Shown one piece after another: positions 20,816-31,944 of a stretch of 64,000 nt of DNA. The stretch's first letter is position 1. Every line of letters starts with the position of its first letter. This DNA is from Prorocentrum cordatum (taxonomy: Eukaryota > Sar > Dinophyceae > Prorocentrales > Prorocentraceae), in contig CAUYUJ010009546.1 of the NCBI GenBank assembly GCA_963575745.1, positions 388,501 to 452,500 on the forward strand. Direction: 5' to 3'. The position numbers and the translations under genes were made by a program. A model generated the notes under the pieces. It had not been told where the DNA came from and made no database searches. It saw only the letters and a list, made by a program, of their open reading frames with translations.

Positions 20816-22430
20816 TCGGGGCCCCATAGGGAGCTCCTCCGATGGTCCCAGTGAGACCGCCCGCATGCGCCACGCACCACCCAGTACAGCGCTTCGCGGC
20901 CCCACAGGGAGATCAACCGACGGCCCCAGTGGGACCGTCCGCATGCGTCGCGCACCACCCAGCACAGCGTTTCGTGGCCCCATAAGGAGATCCACCGAAG
21001 GTCCCAGCAGCACCGCCTGCATGCGTCACGCACCACCCCGTAAAGCGTTTCGTGGCCCCATAGGGAGTTCCACCGAAGGTCCCAATGAGACCGCCCGCAT
21101 GCGCCACGCACACCCAATACAGCCATTCGTAGCTCCATAGGGAGCTCGACCGAAAGCCCCAGTGGCACCGCCCGCATGCGTCACGCACCACCCAGTACAG
21201 CGTTTCGTGGCTCTATATAGGGAGCTACACCGAAGGCCCCAATGGGACCGCCCGCATGCGTAACGGACCACACAGTACAGCGCTTCGTGGCCTCATGCGG
21301 AGCTCCACCGACGGCCCCAGTGGGGGCGCCCGCATGCGCTACGCACCACCCAGTACAACGCTTCGTGGCCCCATGCGGAGATCCACCGACGGCGCCAGCG
21401 CCACCGCCCGCATGCGTCACGCACCAACCAGTGCAACGATTCGTGACCCTATAGAGAGCCCCACCGAAGGTCCCAATGGGACCACCCGCATGCGCCACGC
21501 ACCACCCAGTACAAGGTCTCGTGGCCCATGGGGAGCTCTACAGACGGCCTTCGCGGCACCGCCCGCATGCGCCAAGCGCCACCCAGCACAGCGTTCCGTG
21601 TCCCCAAATAGGGGAACCCACCGACGGACCCAGTGGGACCGCCCGCATGCGCCACGCATCACCCATTACAACGCTTCGTGGCACCATAGGGAGATCAACC
21701 GACGGCCCCAGTGTGACCGCCCGCATGCGCCCCGCACGCCCAGTACAGCGTTTCGTGGCCCCACAAGGGGATCAACCGAAGGTCCAACTATCACCGCCCG
21801 CTTGCGTTCGCACACCCAGTGCAACGCTTCGTGGCCCACAGGGAGCCCCACCGAAGGTCCCAGTCGCACGGCCTGCGTGCGTCGCCCCCTCCCAGTACAG
21901 CGTTTCGTGGCCCCACAGGGAGCCCCACCGAAAGTCCCAATGGGACCGCCCTCAGGCGCCCCGCACACCAAGTACAGCGCGTCGAACGTGGCCCCACAGG
22001 GGGCCCCACCGGAGGTCCCAGTGGGACCGCCCGCACGCGTCACACACCACCCAGTACAGCGTTTCGCGGCTCCATAGGGAGCTCCACCGATTCGTGGCCC
22101 CATGAGAGCCCCATCGAATGCCCCAGTGGTAAAGTACACATGCGTTCCCCGCACACAGCACAACGTTTCGTGGCCCCATAGAGGGCTCCGCCGAAGGCCC
22201 CAGCGGCAAAGTCCGCATGCGCCCCCCCCCCCACCCAATACAACGTCTCGTGGCACATAAGGAGCTCCAACGAATGTCCCACGGGCAAAGTCCGCATGCG
22301 TCCCCCCCACCCACCACAACGTTTCGTGGCCCACGGGGGGCTCAACCGAATGCCCCAATGGCAAACTTCGCATGCGTCTCCCCCGCCCAGTGCAATGCTT
22401 CGTGGCCCCATAGGGAGCCCCACCGAATAC
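20816..22430 (+). repeat. 78-bp satellite array, about 20 copies
   Basis: Units such as 20863-20940 and 20941-21018 repeat every 78 bp, with GCATGCGCCACGCACCACCC, CAGCGTTTCGTGGCCCCATA and CCGAAGGTCCCAGTGGGACC as landmarks. Later units vary in length and decay towards 22.4 kb. Because 78 is divisible by three, long frames encoding a 26-residue repeat stay open on both strands; I do not treat them as genes. Confidence 0.92.
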
Positions 22431-22469
22431 GATATCTGTGGTTATGTCCTTCGCCAGGCTTTTTTTAGC

Positions 22470-23090
22470 CCTCTTGGAACGTCTAGGTGCATCTTGGGTA
22501 CCTCGGAAATCCTCGTGAAGCCTCTCGGGTGCCTCTAGGGAGCTGTTTCGGGTGCCTCTTGGGCGCCTCTTGGGGCCGTCTGGGCGCCTCTTGGGGCCCT
22601 CTTGGGGCGCTCTTGGGAGCATTGGGGACGCTGTTCGAGGACACCGATACAACAAGATGGGTTCGCAAATTAGGGCTGCCCCTCGGGAGCCCCACACATT
22701 GTCTCTTGGGGCGCTCCTGGGGCGTTCTTGGAACGCGCCTGGTCGCTCTTGGGGCAGCCTTGGGGCTCTCCTGGGCCTCTCTTGGGGCCTTCATGGGCCA
22801 TCTTGGAGCCAGCTTGAGGCCTCGGAAAGCTATCGAGACCGAACGGGCGACGATGCAAACATCATTCATGTTCCTCAGGTGTTTGAAGGATTTGGGCTTC
22901 TTGGAAGCCTCCTTGACGGTCTCGGAAGCCTCTTGGAGCTGTCTTTGAGCGGGTTGAGGACCTCTTGGAGCGTCTTGGGAGCCATCTTGAGGCTTTTTGA
23001 GCTATCTTGAGCCATCTTGGAACTCATCTTGGGCCCTTCCGAGGCGCTCTTGGGCCAGTGTTGGGCCATCTTGAACGCTCCAAGTGCCAG
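22470..23090 (+). repeat. degenerate CTCTTGGGGC minisatellite
   Basis: Irregular 10-20-bp units built on CTTGGGGCGCTC and CTTGGAGCC. The Gly/Leu/Ser/Trp-rich frames on + are composition artefacts. Confidence 0.8.
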
Positions 23091-24062
23091 CGAAATCCCC
23101 TGTCCAGGTCCAGGGGGGAGGGTGGGGGAGGGGCAAGCCCCTCCCCGAAGGAGAAGGAGGGGATTGGAAGAGGAGGCTCCCCAGACCACCTACGCCCAAC
23201 GGGCTGGTGGGATTCTGGGGCGCTGCTCGCATGCAGCGCTGGGGCCAGCGCAGCGAGAGCCCACATGTGGCCGTGCTGCGGCAAGCAGCTTGACACAAGA
23301 TGATGGGGTCATCACATATCCACCTCCCCGAGGAGGAGAACGCAGAGAAAGAGGATGAGAAAGAGGAGGAGGGGGAGGATGCGAAGGTGGGGGAGGGATG
23401 CAGCGGAGGGCCCAGGAAAGAGGAGCGAGGAGGGTGATGGAGGCGGAAGGGCCCCAGGGAGAAAGTGGAGGGACAACATCACAAGGGTAGGGCGAAGGGG
23501 GAGAGAGGGGAGAACAAGCTGGAGGAACTTATACTCGGAAAGATGAGGCAGACGAGGGGGAGAAGGCTGGTCAGACGGAGGAAAGCGACCCGCGAGCAGA
23601 CGAGAGCTTTTCACGATGACCCGATGGGCCGACACCTCAGTTATTCGTCCGAGCTCTCTCGCGGCCGCGCAGCTGCCCCGACTTTCAAGAGATCGAGCCC
23701 GCACCCACGCCGACGGGAGCTTCGAAACAACGGCATCGACGCTCCGATCGTCAGTGGGGGCCCCGACGCCGTCGACCCGCGCTCGGACCCCCCTGGTTTG
23801 ACGACCCGTCGCCCTCTCCCCTTCCTCCCCATCCGCTCCCTCCCCCCCTCATCCCTCCCCAATCCATCGTGTAACCCCCCCTGGGCCACGCGCGGTCCTC
23901 CGTATGGATATCGTCTCCGGGTCCATGCGTTCAGTTCAGTTCAGTTCAGCCTGCGTCAGCTCTGGTGAGGCGGCCCCAGGCGGGACACACTTGAATCATT
24001 GCCCTCATCCTCACCTCTCCCGCTTTCCTTTCAACGGCAATTTTGGCGCAAGGGCTGTCAAT
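23091..24062. other. spacer upstream of the methyltransferase
   Basis: 23090-23290 is mixed, GC-rich sequence; 23330-23570 is purine-rich. 23590-23900 is GC-rich with a C-rich end. No supported gene. The frame at 23904-24062 reads into the methyltransferase but has no conserved content before Met 24063. Confidence 0.35.
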
Positions 24063-25315
24063 ATGCGCCCGAAGTGGGTGCGCATCGGCACGGATTGCAG
24101 CGGCACAGATTGCCCCGTGTGGGCTTTGGGGCAATGTGCTGCTGTGAAAGCTGGCCGGTTGCGAATCTCACACAGGTGGAGCTGCGATTCCGACGCGTTC
24201 TGCCGACAGTTCATCGAGCTGAATCATGAGCCGAAGATCTTCTACCCCAACATCATCGGCCGTCGCGTGGACCAGCTCCCTCCAATCGACATTTACGTGC
24301 GTGGATTTCCGTGCCAACCTTTTTCGCCAGTGGGGAGACGGGAAGGATTTGCAGATTGCCGGTCCGACGTGTATGAGGAGGTGATTCGCACCTTGAGACG
24401 AGGCAGTATCAGGGCGTTTGTCTTGGAGAATTCTGCTGGTCTGCTCACTCACAACGGTGGCGAGAGCATGGCAAAAGTGATAGGAGACTGCCAACGAGCT
24501 GGATACATTGTGAAATATCGGAGATATCTAGCGTCTGAGTTCGGACTCCCGCAATTGCGGCCCCGAGTTTATATAGTAGGCATCAGGGAGGGCGAACGTC
24601 TAGTGCCCAAGCTTCCCAGAGGCCCCGGCGCACCCTCACCGCCGCTTTCTGCTTTTCTGGAGCCCGTCAAGGGCCCGCGAGGGTCCCTGCCGTCAGCGTG
24701 CCGGAACTCTAATGCCTGTAAGGTTTTGAAGAAGTGTCTGTGGAAGCTAAGGCGGCGCGGCATTAATCCGCGGAGGCAGACATGGGCAATTGACGTTGAT
24801 GCAACAGGCTTTGCCGCCCCGACGCCCCCGCTTTGAGGGTTTATTGAGGGCGCGTACAACCAACCCGCATATAGTAAGGGTGAGCAGTTGTCCCAGGTTA
24901 CCCTTGAATCCTTCTCCTTCGGCCCATCCTTGTCCGTCTTCGCTGGCCACGCCCCGCGGCCCTTGCATCTTTATCGTGCGTCCATATGATACGGGTTGAC
25001 CTTAAAGGCGCTCACGTGCCTCTCAATGCCGAGTGCCCACTGGCCGCTGACAGCAGCCCACAGTTTGCGCAAGCATTTTTCGAGCGCAGCCCAACTCTAA
25101 TTCGGCGCCGGCCTAGGGGCTACTGGCTCACGTCGCACAGGAGGTACATGCTCCCTGCCGAGATGTTTCGGCTCCAGGGCATGGACCCTGGAGCCATCGC
25201 GCCTCTGTCCAGTGTCGCAGGCATGGGGCGACTTGCGGGGAACAGCATGGCGCTGCCCGTGTTGGTGCACATTTTTGAGTTTCTGCTACCGAAGCTGTTC
25301 CCGGAATCGCAATAG
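24063..25315 (+). CDS. C5-cytosine DNA methyltransferase in two coding segments
   Basis: Segment 1 (24063 to about 24830) carries, counting from Met 24063, motif I IGTDCSGTDC (residues 7-16), motif II-like HRWSCDSD, motif IV GFPCQPFS with the catalytic Cys84, motif VI ENSAG (ENV in most enzymes; Glu122 kept) and motif VIII QLRPR (Gln164, Arg166, Arg168). Segment 2 (about 24908-25315, TAG) has RGYWLTSHRRYMLPAEMFRL (motif IX region) and GRLAGNSMALPV (motif X). The product would transfer methyl from AdoMet to cytosine C5. Segment 1 ends at TGA 24834-24836; segment 2's frame has a stop at 24905-24907. The frames therefore do not overlap, and one indel cannot join them; an intron of 0.1-0.2 kb is likeliest. 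The enzyme is small with no reader domain. Met 24063 is chosen because homology starts there; the frame is open back to 23904. Retrotransposon-borne C5 methyltransferases are known in dinoflagellates, so it may be mobile cargo. Confidence 0.8.
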
Positions 25316-25929
25316 ACGCAGCCAGAGATGGGCATAAGCCCTCCTCGATCCTTCCTCTTCATTACCCTCCTGAATAATTCTCCCCTGCTTCACACCCTCC
25401 TCCTCTTCTTACTCCTTTCAACCCCCATACTCCTCTTTCTGCTGCTGCTGCTGCTCCTCCTCCTCCTCATCTTCCTCCTCCTCCTCGTCCTCCCCCTCCT
25501 CCTCCTTGATGCCGCGTGCCCTTGTTGTTCTTGTTGTGATGCATGTTCAATGCGATGACTTCGTTAGTCGGTGTGGTGCTCCTTGATGCTGCGACGTTTC
25601 AGCCTGTGTGCAGCCTCGGCAGAGCAGGCATTGCCCGCCAGATTACTTTCGCTCCGTGCAGGCGCCCCCTCCCCCTCTAGGCCCTTTTCCTTCTTTCCCC
25701 TCCAAATTCCTCCACCCCACTCCTCCTCTTCTCCTCTTCTCTCCCCTCCTCTCCCTCCATCCCTCTTTCCTTTCATCCTCCATCCTCCGCATTCGCAGCC
25801 AGTCGCGGCCTTTGCACTTGCGTTGCAGCAGGAGCGCCTGTCTTGCCTGGGGACTCTGGAGATCTGATCGCGTAGCGGTATGAATGACTTCTCTGAGCTA
25901 GCTCAACTTTGCTGAAGGGTCCTCCACCG
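25316..25929. other. pyrimidine-rich downstream spacer
   Basis: 25330-25510 and 25650-25790 are CT-rich. Between them a short mixed segment (25510-25650) could hold an exon but offers no family signal. No gene is called. Confidence 0.35.
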
Positions 25930-26100
25930 TGTTAAAGACGAGGATATCTCAGGCGAGATCACCGTTTCGAAAATGCCGATATCTCAGGCGAGAGCACCGT
26001 TTCGAAAACGAGGTATCGCAGGCGAGGAGCACATCTAAGACGTGGCACGAAGATATCCTTGACGAGAGCACCATTTTGAAAATGCTACGGCCCCCGTCTG
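25930..26100 (+). repeat. short tandem array related to the foldback-element repeat
   Basis: Four or so units of 40-50 bp with GATATCTCAGGCGAGAGCAC and CGTTTCGAAAA. The GCGAGAGC-AC-TTT-GAAAA core matches that of the 9091-9540 array. Confidence 0.65.
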
Positions 26101-26377
26101 CGTCCCCACCACCCCCGGCCAATCCCTTCTCATCCTCCCAAAGAGCAGTCCTTTAAAACATGAGGCGCGCGGGGTCCTCATGTCGAGTGGCAGTTGCTCT
26201 CCTCCCTCTCCTCCCACCTTTTCCTCCTGGACAGCTTCGCGCCGAGGTTTCGAGGCTTTCTGGCCCTCGGGGGCCCCTCTCGTCGCCACGGCTGGATGCG
26301 GCTCGGAAAACGGGTGCTCTATCCAGGGATCTATTTTGAGCGGGTTTCGGCCGGTCGGGAGGCTGGGAACGACGACA

Positions 26378-26400
26378 AGAACGACGACGAGGACGACGAG

Positions 26401-26451
<51 letters not shown>

Positions 26452-26540
26452 TGTGTCGACGTCGACGTCGACTTCGACGTCGACGTCGACGACGAAGGCG
26501 ACGTCGACGACGACGACGACGACTACGACGACGACGACGC
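26378..26540 (+). repeat. (GAC)n microsatellite with GTCGAC segment
   Basis: About 75 bp of GAC triplets are followed by alternating GTCGAC/GACGTC units, which are self-complementary. Confidence 0.9.
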
Positions 26541-27170
26541 GAGCGCCGTCGCCCGCCCGCCGTTCATCCTGTCCTGGGCCCTGGTGACTTTCCAGGGCAG
26601 CGGGGTGGCGGCCTTGCAGGACCCTCTGCTGTAGCGGCTGCGGAGGTAGAGGAGAAGGATGAGGAGAAGGAGGAGGAGGAGAAGGACAGGGTAGGCATGG
26701 TGGGGGCATCATGCAGAGACTGAGGGGCGGGAGGGTCAGAGGGTCAGGGGCGTGGGCGAGTGGGGGCAGGAGGTGGGAAGGATAGCACTCCAGGTGGGAG
26801 GGCCCTTATGGGCGAGCAGCGACTGCACGCGTAGCATGACAAGGGGAGAGGCGAAAATGAACGGGGAGAAGGAAGCAAAGGGCGAGGGGGACGTGGAGGA
26901 TGAGATAGAGGGGGATTGAGGCATGGGGCGCAGGATCGGAGTAGGAGGAAAGATCAGGAGGAGGAAACAGGAGGATGAGGAGGATGATAAGGAGGAGGAA
27001 GACTAAGGAAGAGGAGCAGGAGAAGGGGGAGGAGCAGGAGGAAGAGGAGGAGAAGGAGGAGGAGGAGGAGGGGGGGGAGGAGAAGGAGGAGGAGCGATGA
27101 GGAGAAAGAATGAGCGTCCTCCCGAACGCGGGAGGACGCGACGCCGTGCGGGGCAGGCCGGGGCCGCCCA
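26541..27170. other. purine-rich spacer, no gene
   Basis: GGA/GAG-rich from 26640 to 27100. No coding signal beyond composition. Confidence 0.35.
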
Positions 27171-27325
27171 CCGCCGTCGTCTTCGTCGTCTTCGTCGTCG
27201 TCGTCGGCGGCGGCGTCGGCGTCGCTGGAAGGCGTTGGCGTCGGCGTCGTTGGCGTCGGTGTCTGCGTCGGTGTCGACGTCGGCATCGTCGTCGTCGGCG
27301 GCGGCGAGTGAGGCTGGAGGTAGTG

Positions 27326-27383
<58 letters not shown>

Positions 27384-27406
27384 CAGTAGCAGTAGCAGTA
27401 GTAGTC

Positions 27407-27459
<53 letters not shown>

Positions 27460-27622
27460 CGTAGTCGTAGTCGTAGTCGTAGTCGTAGTCGTAGTCGTAG
27501 TCGTAGTCGTAGTCGTAGTCGTAGTCGTAGTCGTAGTCGTAGTCGTAGTCGTAGTAGTCGTAGTCGTAGTCGTAGTCGTAGTCGTAGTCGTAGTCGTAGT
27601 CGTAGTAGTCGTAGTAGTAGTC

Positions 27623-27686
<64 letters not shown>

Positions 27687-27817
27687 CAGCAGTAGCAGCA
27701 GTAGCAGCAGTAGCAGCAGCAGCAGTAGTAGTAGCAGCAGTAGTGGTGGTAGTAGTAGCAGCAGAGGCAGGAGCAGCAGTAGTAGTAGCAGCAGTCGCAG
27801 CAGCAGTCGTAGTCGCA

Positions 27818-27853
<36 letters not shown>

Positions 27854-27870
27854 CTCGTCGTCGTCGCCGC
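27170..27870 (+). repeat. (TCG)n, (AGT)n and (AGTCGT)n microsatellite complex
   Basis: TCG/GTC triplets (27175-27300) lead into AGT triplets (27319-27455), AGTCGT hexamers (27455-27610), more AGT (27610-27690), AGC/AGT mixtures and a closing CGT run. The long poly-Thr, poly-Leu, poly-Ser and poly-Val frames across it come from this repeat. Confidence 0.93.
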
Positions 27871-28639
27871 CGCAGAAAGAGTACTGGCAACAATCGTCGT
27901 ATGAATTGTCGTCTGTGTATTCGTTTTAGTATCCACGTTTCCAGTCGCAATTTTCAATTGTGGTGACACGTGCGCATACGTACCACTGAATGTCCCACGG
28001 CCCAAAACGTCCAAGTTCATGTCGTCTACCGTGTGGATCACGCGGCCCGCATACAAAAGTACATACGCAAAACTAAACATATGTAGTCCCGCGGGGCCGT
28101 TTTATCAATTGGTCCCAACATTTGAATTACCTGCGCCGCGCCAACTTGGTAATTTGTTATGCTGATTTCCAAGCGTCGTCGCGTGTATCCCGCGATACTA
28201 CTTACAATTTCATGACACGCATGCGATTGCGAATTGTTTCCTTCACCAGCTGTCCGTTTGTCGGGTCCAGACATTGACGCAACAACGCCCCGCGTCTCTC
28301 ACCTCCCGCTCCCCCCTCCTCCCTCCTCCCGCCCGTGCTTCTGCCCTCCGCGCGTTCCGCCGCGAGCGCCTGTGGGAACGCCCTCGTGCCCCCCAGCCCC
28401 GCCGCTGCAACGCGCCTTTCGCGCGCTTCGTGGCCCCGAACACTTGACGCGCCCCGCGACCCGCTTCGTGGCCCTACAGAAGGAACGCCCCAATCCCGCC
28501 AAGCACGCCCCTCGCGCGCATCGTGGCCCAATCAAGGGTCGCACCAAAGGCTCATGACCCCCATGCCCCCGCCCCGCAATTTAGCTTCGCGTGGGTACTG
28601 GGCGTGCCCTTCAATATCACATACACGGCTCTGAATTGC
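27871..28639. other. mixed spacer with a diverged satellite remnant
   Basis: 27890-28270 is AT-richer and holds a minus frame (28274-28038) without a family motif. 28425-28555 has three TTCGTGGCCC-type units resembling the 78-bp satellite at 20.8-22.4 kb. No gene is called. Confidence 0.4.
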
Positions 28640-28965
28640 TAGGGTTGTTCGAAAATCCAACCAGTTTCGCCGAATTCCGCGTAGTTTCACAGGGTTTCCT
28701 CAGGTTCTTCTTTGTTATTTTAAATTTCGTGTGATTTGTTCCTATTAATATTGATTTCAATGGTTTCCCAAAGTTCTTCTTAATTCAACTAGGATTTCTC
28801 AAGTTATTCCTAATTTCGCTGGGTTTCCTCAAGTTATTCATAGTTTCGCCCGTTTTTCTTAAGTTACTCATTGTTTCAATGGGTTTCGCCAAATTCTTCT
28901 TCGTTTCGCTGGGTTCCCTCCAGTTGTTCATGGTTTCGCGATGTGTCCGTCGGATTTGCGAATTC
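28640..28965 (+). repeat. GTTTCGCTGGGTTTCCTCAA minisatellite
   Basis: Diverged units of about 25-35 bp (GGGTTTCCTCAAGTTATTC and TAGTTTCGC). The minus strand gives an ETMNNLRKPSE-like peptide repeat, an artefact of the array. Confidence 0.8.
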
Positions 28966-30099
28966 CATGAGGTTTGAAGAGATTTCGGGCGCGCGCCTAG
29001 ACCCCGCGCTGCCTTGCTGCATCCTGCGCGAGCCAGGCTATCAGCAGGCGTGCTATTTCGGCGGCGTGACCTCCAGCGATGAACAGGCTTGGAGGTCAAT
29101 GCGAAAGCCGTCGCGCGGCCAACGCCTGGGGGCGTCGCGGGCGACACCGGCCTCACCGCGTCGAAGACCACAACGTCGAGGGTGGCGCATTTGAGGGGGC
29201 TCTGCGAGGAGCGAGGCTTTCCGAGCTCAGGTCCCAAAGGCGAGCTTTCAGGCTGAAGGCGCAGGAAGACCCGCCGAGGCGCGCGGCCCACGTAATTCAA
29301 GCCGGGCAGCGGCGGCGCGCGGGGGCCCATGGAACGCCCGACGAACGCGTTCTTACTAGCGGAGGGGAAAGAGCGCAAGATAGTCGAGTGGGGACTTCAA
29401 GATGCTGCGGACGAACTTCAAGCAAAACCGCTGCAGGCCTCCGCCAGAGAAAACCGCGCCGTCTTTCTGACGCGCGGCGGCCCTGCATTGGACCCGCGAC
29501 ACTCTGGTGGCGGTCGCAGGCGGATGTTCCACGCAAAGCGCGCGCCCCCCTGCTTCCACGCCGTCGCGCGATCCCGTTTGGACTGCGGGCCGCAATTCGC
29601 GCGCGGCGCCCGCGGTCGCACGCGCCGCGCAGCGCGTCGCGGCTATTTGTCGTCGCTGTCATTCTGCGAAGGTCGCGGGCGCCTTGGGCGCGCCGAGCCA
29701 CTCCGACATTTGCGCCGGGGGCGGTCGCGCGGCGGCCGAAGGTCGCCATGACGCTTTCGAAAAAGGGAAGCTGTCGGAGCTCCGCTGGGACTTCTTGCGT
29801 TCGCGCCAGGCCTGCGTGCGGACCTGGCAACGCGGGGCCGCGGCGGTATTCGGTTCGGCGCATTCACAACCCCGCCATCCCGCGCGCGGTGCGCGACGTG
29901 GACACGTGCGCGGCGCTGCATTCCGCGCAGATTCTCGGAGCGCCGCATGAGCCCGCCCCGCGCGCCCCGCGCGCGGGCCGCGCGCGTCGGGCTGCCGTTT
30001 CGAAGACTGGCCAGGCCCCCCGCTCTTCCGCTCTTCCAGCGATCAAGCGCCCCCCCCCCCCTTCCTCGCCCCGCCACCCCCCCTCGAGTTCCCCCCGCA
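28966..30099. other. very GC-rich block, no secure gene
   Basis: All six frames are long because stops are rare. Plus-frame segments at 29329-29450 (NAFLLAEGKERKIVEWGLQD) and 29745-29835 (FEKGKLSELRWDFLRSRQAC), and a minus-frame segment at 29260-29120 (LKCATLDVVVFDAVRPVSPA), look protein-like but lie in different frames. I cannot build one gene from them. Confidence 0.3.
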
Positions 30100-31010
30100 A
30101 TAGGAGGAGGAGGAGGAGAAGGAGGAGGAGGAGGAGGAAGAGGAGGAGGAGGAGGAGGGGGATAAGGAGGAGGAGGAGGAGGAGGAGGAGGAAGAGGAGG
30201 AGGAGGATCGAGGAGGAGGAAAGGAGGAGGAGGAGGAGGAAGAGGGAGGAGGGAGGAAGAGGAGGAGGAAAGAGGAAGAGGAGGGAGGAAAAGGAGGGAG
30301 GAGGAAAGGAGAGGAGGGGAGGAAGAGGAGAGGGAAAGGAGGGGAAAGGGGAGGAGTGGGAAAGAGGAAGGAGGATATCAATATCATCCTTTGCCTCCTC
30401 CCCCTCCCCCCCCTCCTCCTCCTCCTCCTCTTCCCCCTCCTCCTCCTCCTCCTTCTCGTCCTCCCCCTCCTCCTCCTCCTCCTCGATCCTCATCCTCCCC
30501 CCTCGTCCTCCTCCTCTTCCTCCTTCTCCTCCTCCTCCTCCTTCTCCTCCTCCTCCCCCTCCTCCCTCCACCCTCCTCGGATCCTCCCTCCACCTCCTCC
30601 TCTTCCTCCTCCCTCCTTTTCCTTCTCCTCCTCCTCTTCCTTCCCCTCCTCCTCCTCCTCCTTCTCCTCTTCCTCCTCCTCTTCCTCCTCCTCCTATTCC
30701 TCATCCTCCTCTTTCTCCTCCTCCTCCTCCTCCTCCTCCTCTTCGTCCTCGTCCTCGTCCTCGTCCTCCTCCTCCTCGATCCTTTTCCTCCTCCTTGTCT
30801 TCCTTTTCGTTATCGCCCTCCTCCTCCTCGCGTTCCCCCCCCTGCTCCTCCTCCTCCTCCCCCTCCGATCCTCCTCCTCCTCCACCTCCCCCCCCCCCTC
30901 CTCTCCTCCTCCTCGTCTTCCTTCCCCTCGTCCTCTTCCTCCCCCTCCTCTTCTTCCTCCTCCTCATATATTCCTCCTCCTCCTCCTCCTCCTCCTCCTC
31001 ATCATCATCA
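30100..31010. repeat. polypurine tract facing a polypyrimidine tract
   Basis: 30100-30375 is almost pure purine (GGA-rich); 30385-31008 is almost pure pyrimidine (TCC-rich), ending in TCA triplets. The switch occurs within about 15 bp at 30375-30390, giving a giant imperfect inverted repeat. Confidence 0.9.
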
Positions 31011-31944
31011 TACCCCCGCTGGAAGATTCGCAGATCGGCGAAAACGCCCGCGGCTTGCGCGGCGTCGCGGGAACGCGCGGGCCACGCAGGCGCAGTTGCG
31101 AAAAGCGCTGGCCGCCGAGCGCCGGCGCCCATCCCGCGGGCCAGTTCTCGCGGGGGGATGGCTCCGCGCGCGCCCGCCGTCGCCGAACCGACGGCGGCGG
31201 GCCGCGCTGGCGCGGCGGCCGCAGCGACCGCGGCCGCGGCGGCCGCAACCGCAGCGACCGCGGCGGCCGCAACCGCAGCGACCGCGGCACCCGCAACGTC
31301 GTTGACGGCCGTTCGTCTCGGCGACGGCGCGCGCGACGCCCCGGGCGAGGCACGCGCCCCATCGTCGAGCGGATAAGGCGCGCGCTCAAGAGCCGCGCGC
31401 CCGACCCGGAAGGGGGCGCCGCCCAACAGGGCCCGCTGTTTCTGCCGCCGCGCGCCGCCGCAAGCTCTCCCCGCCCGCCGCGGCAAGCGCTCGCGCGCCG
31501 CCCCAGATCGAGACCGCGCCGTTAACGCGCGCGCGGGCGTTCCAACCCCCGCCCCGCTGGTTCGCGGGGGCGGTGGCGGACCCTGGTCGATCGGCGGATC
31601 CCGCATAATTGATCCATGCTTTCGATTGACTGAATGCTAGGTGTTCTTGTCGTTGTCATCGTAGGCATTGTTATTGTTGAGCAAGTCGCACCGCCGTGCG
31701 CTCCAATAGTATTCCCATACTTCTACTCCCCAATCGACCGCCCTCGAGGCGCCTATACTCCGCCCCCCCCCCCCTGCCTTCCCCCCCGACCCCCCCCCCC
31801 CCCCCCCTCCGCCGATTTACGCGCGACGATGCGCGCGAGGATTGACGAAGTGCCCCGTTGAATTACGCATCGAAGTTAATTCGAATTCCATCTGTATAGC
31901 GAAGTCGCAAGCGTTTCCTCATGTCCCACGTGCTGCATGCCAGT
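31011..31944. other. GC-rich block with a CCGCGGCGGCCGCAACCGCA array and poly-C runs
   Basis: 31205-31295 repeats an 18-24-bp GACCGCGGCGGCCGCAACCG-like unit. 31760-31808 has three poly-C runs of 7-18 bases. No gene is supported. Confidence 0.4.

Noticed and set aside
20816-22430. CRISPR-like array
   Set aside because: The 78-bp units are contiguous and diverging throughout; there are no constant repeats separated by unique spacers and no cas genes.
21666-22697. 343-codon minus frame
   Set aside because: Generated by the 78-bp satellite, which is open on both strands.
26806-28080. 424-codon minus frame, mostly poly-Thr, and neighbouring poly-Ser/poly-Leu/poly-Val frames
   Set aside because: Produced by the AGT/AGTCGT microsatellite complex.
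29079-31376. 765-codon plus frame
   Set aside because: Half is a GGA/TCC tract and the rest is Arg/Ala-rich chance ORF in GC-rich DNA; protein-like pieces lie in different frames.
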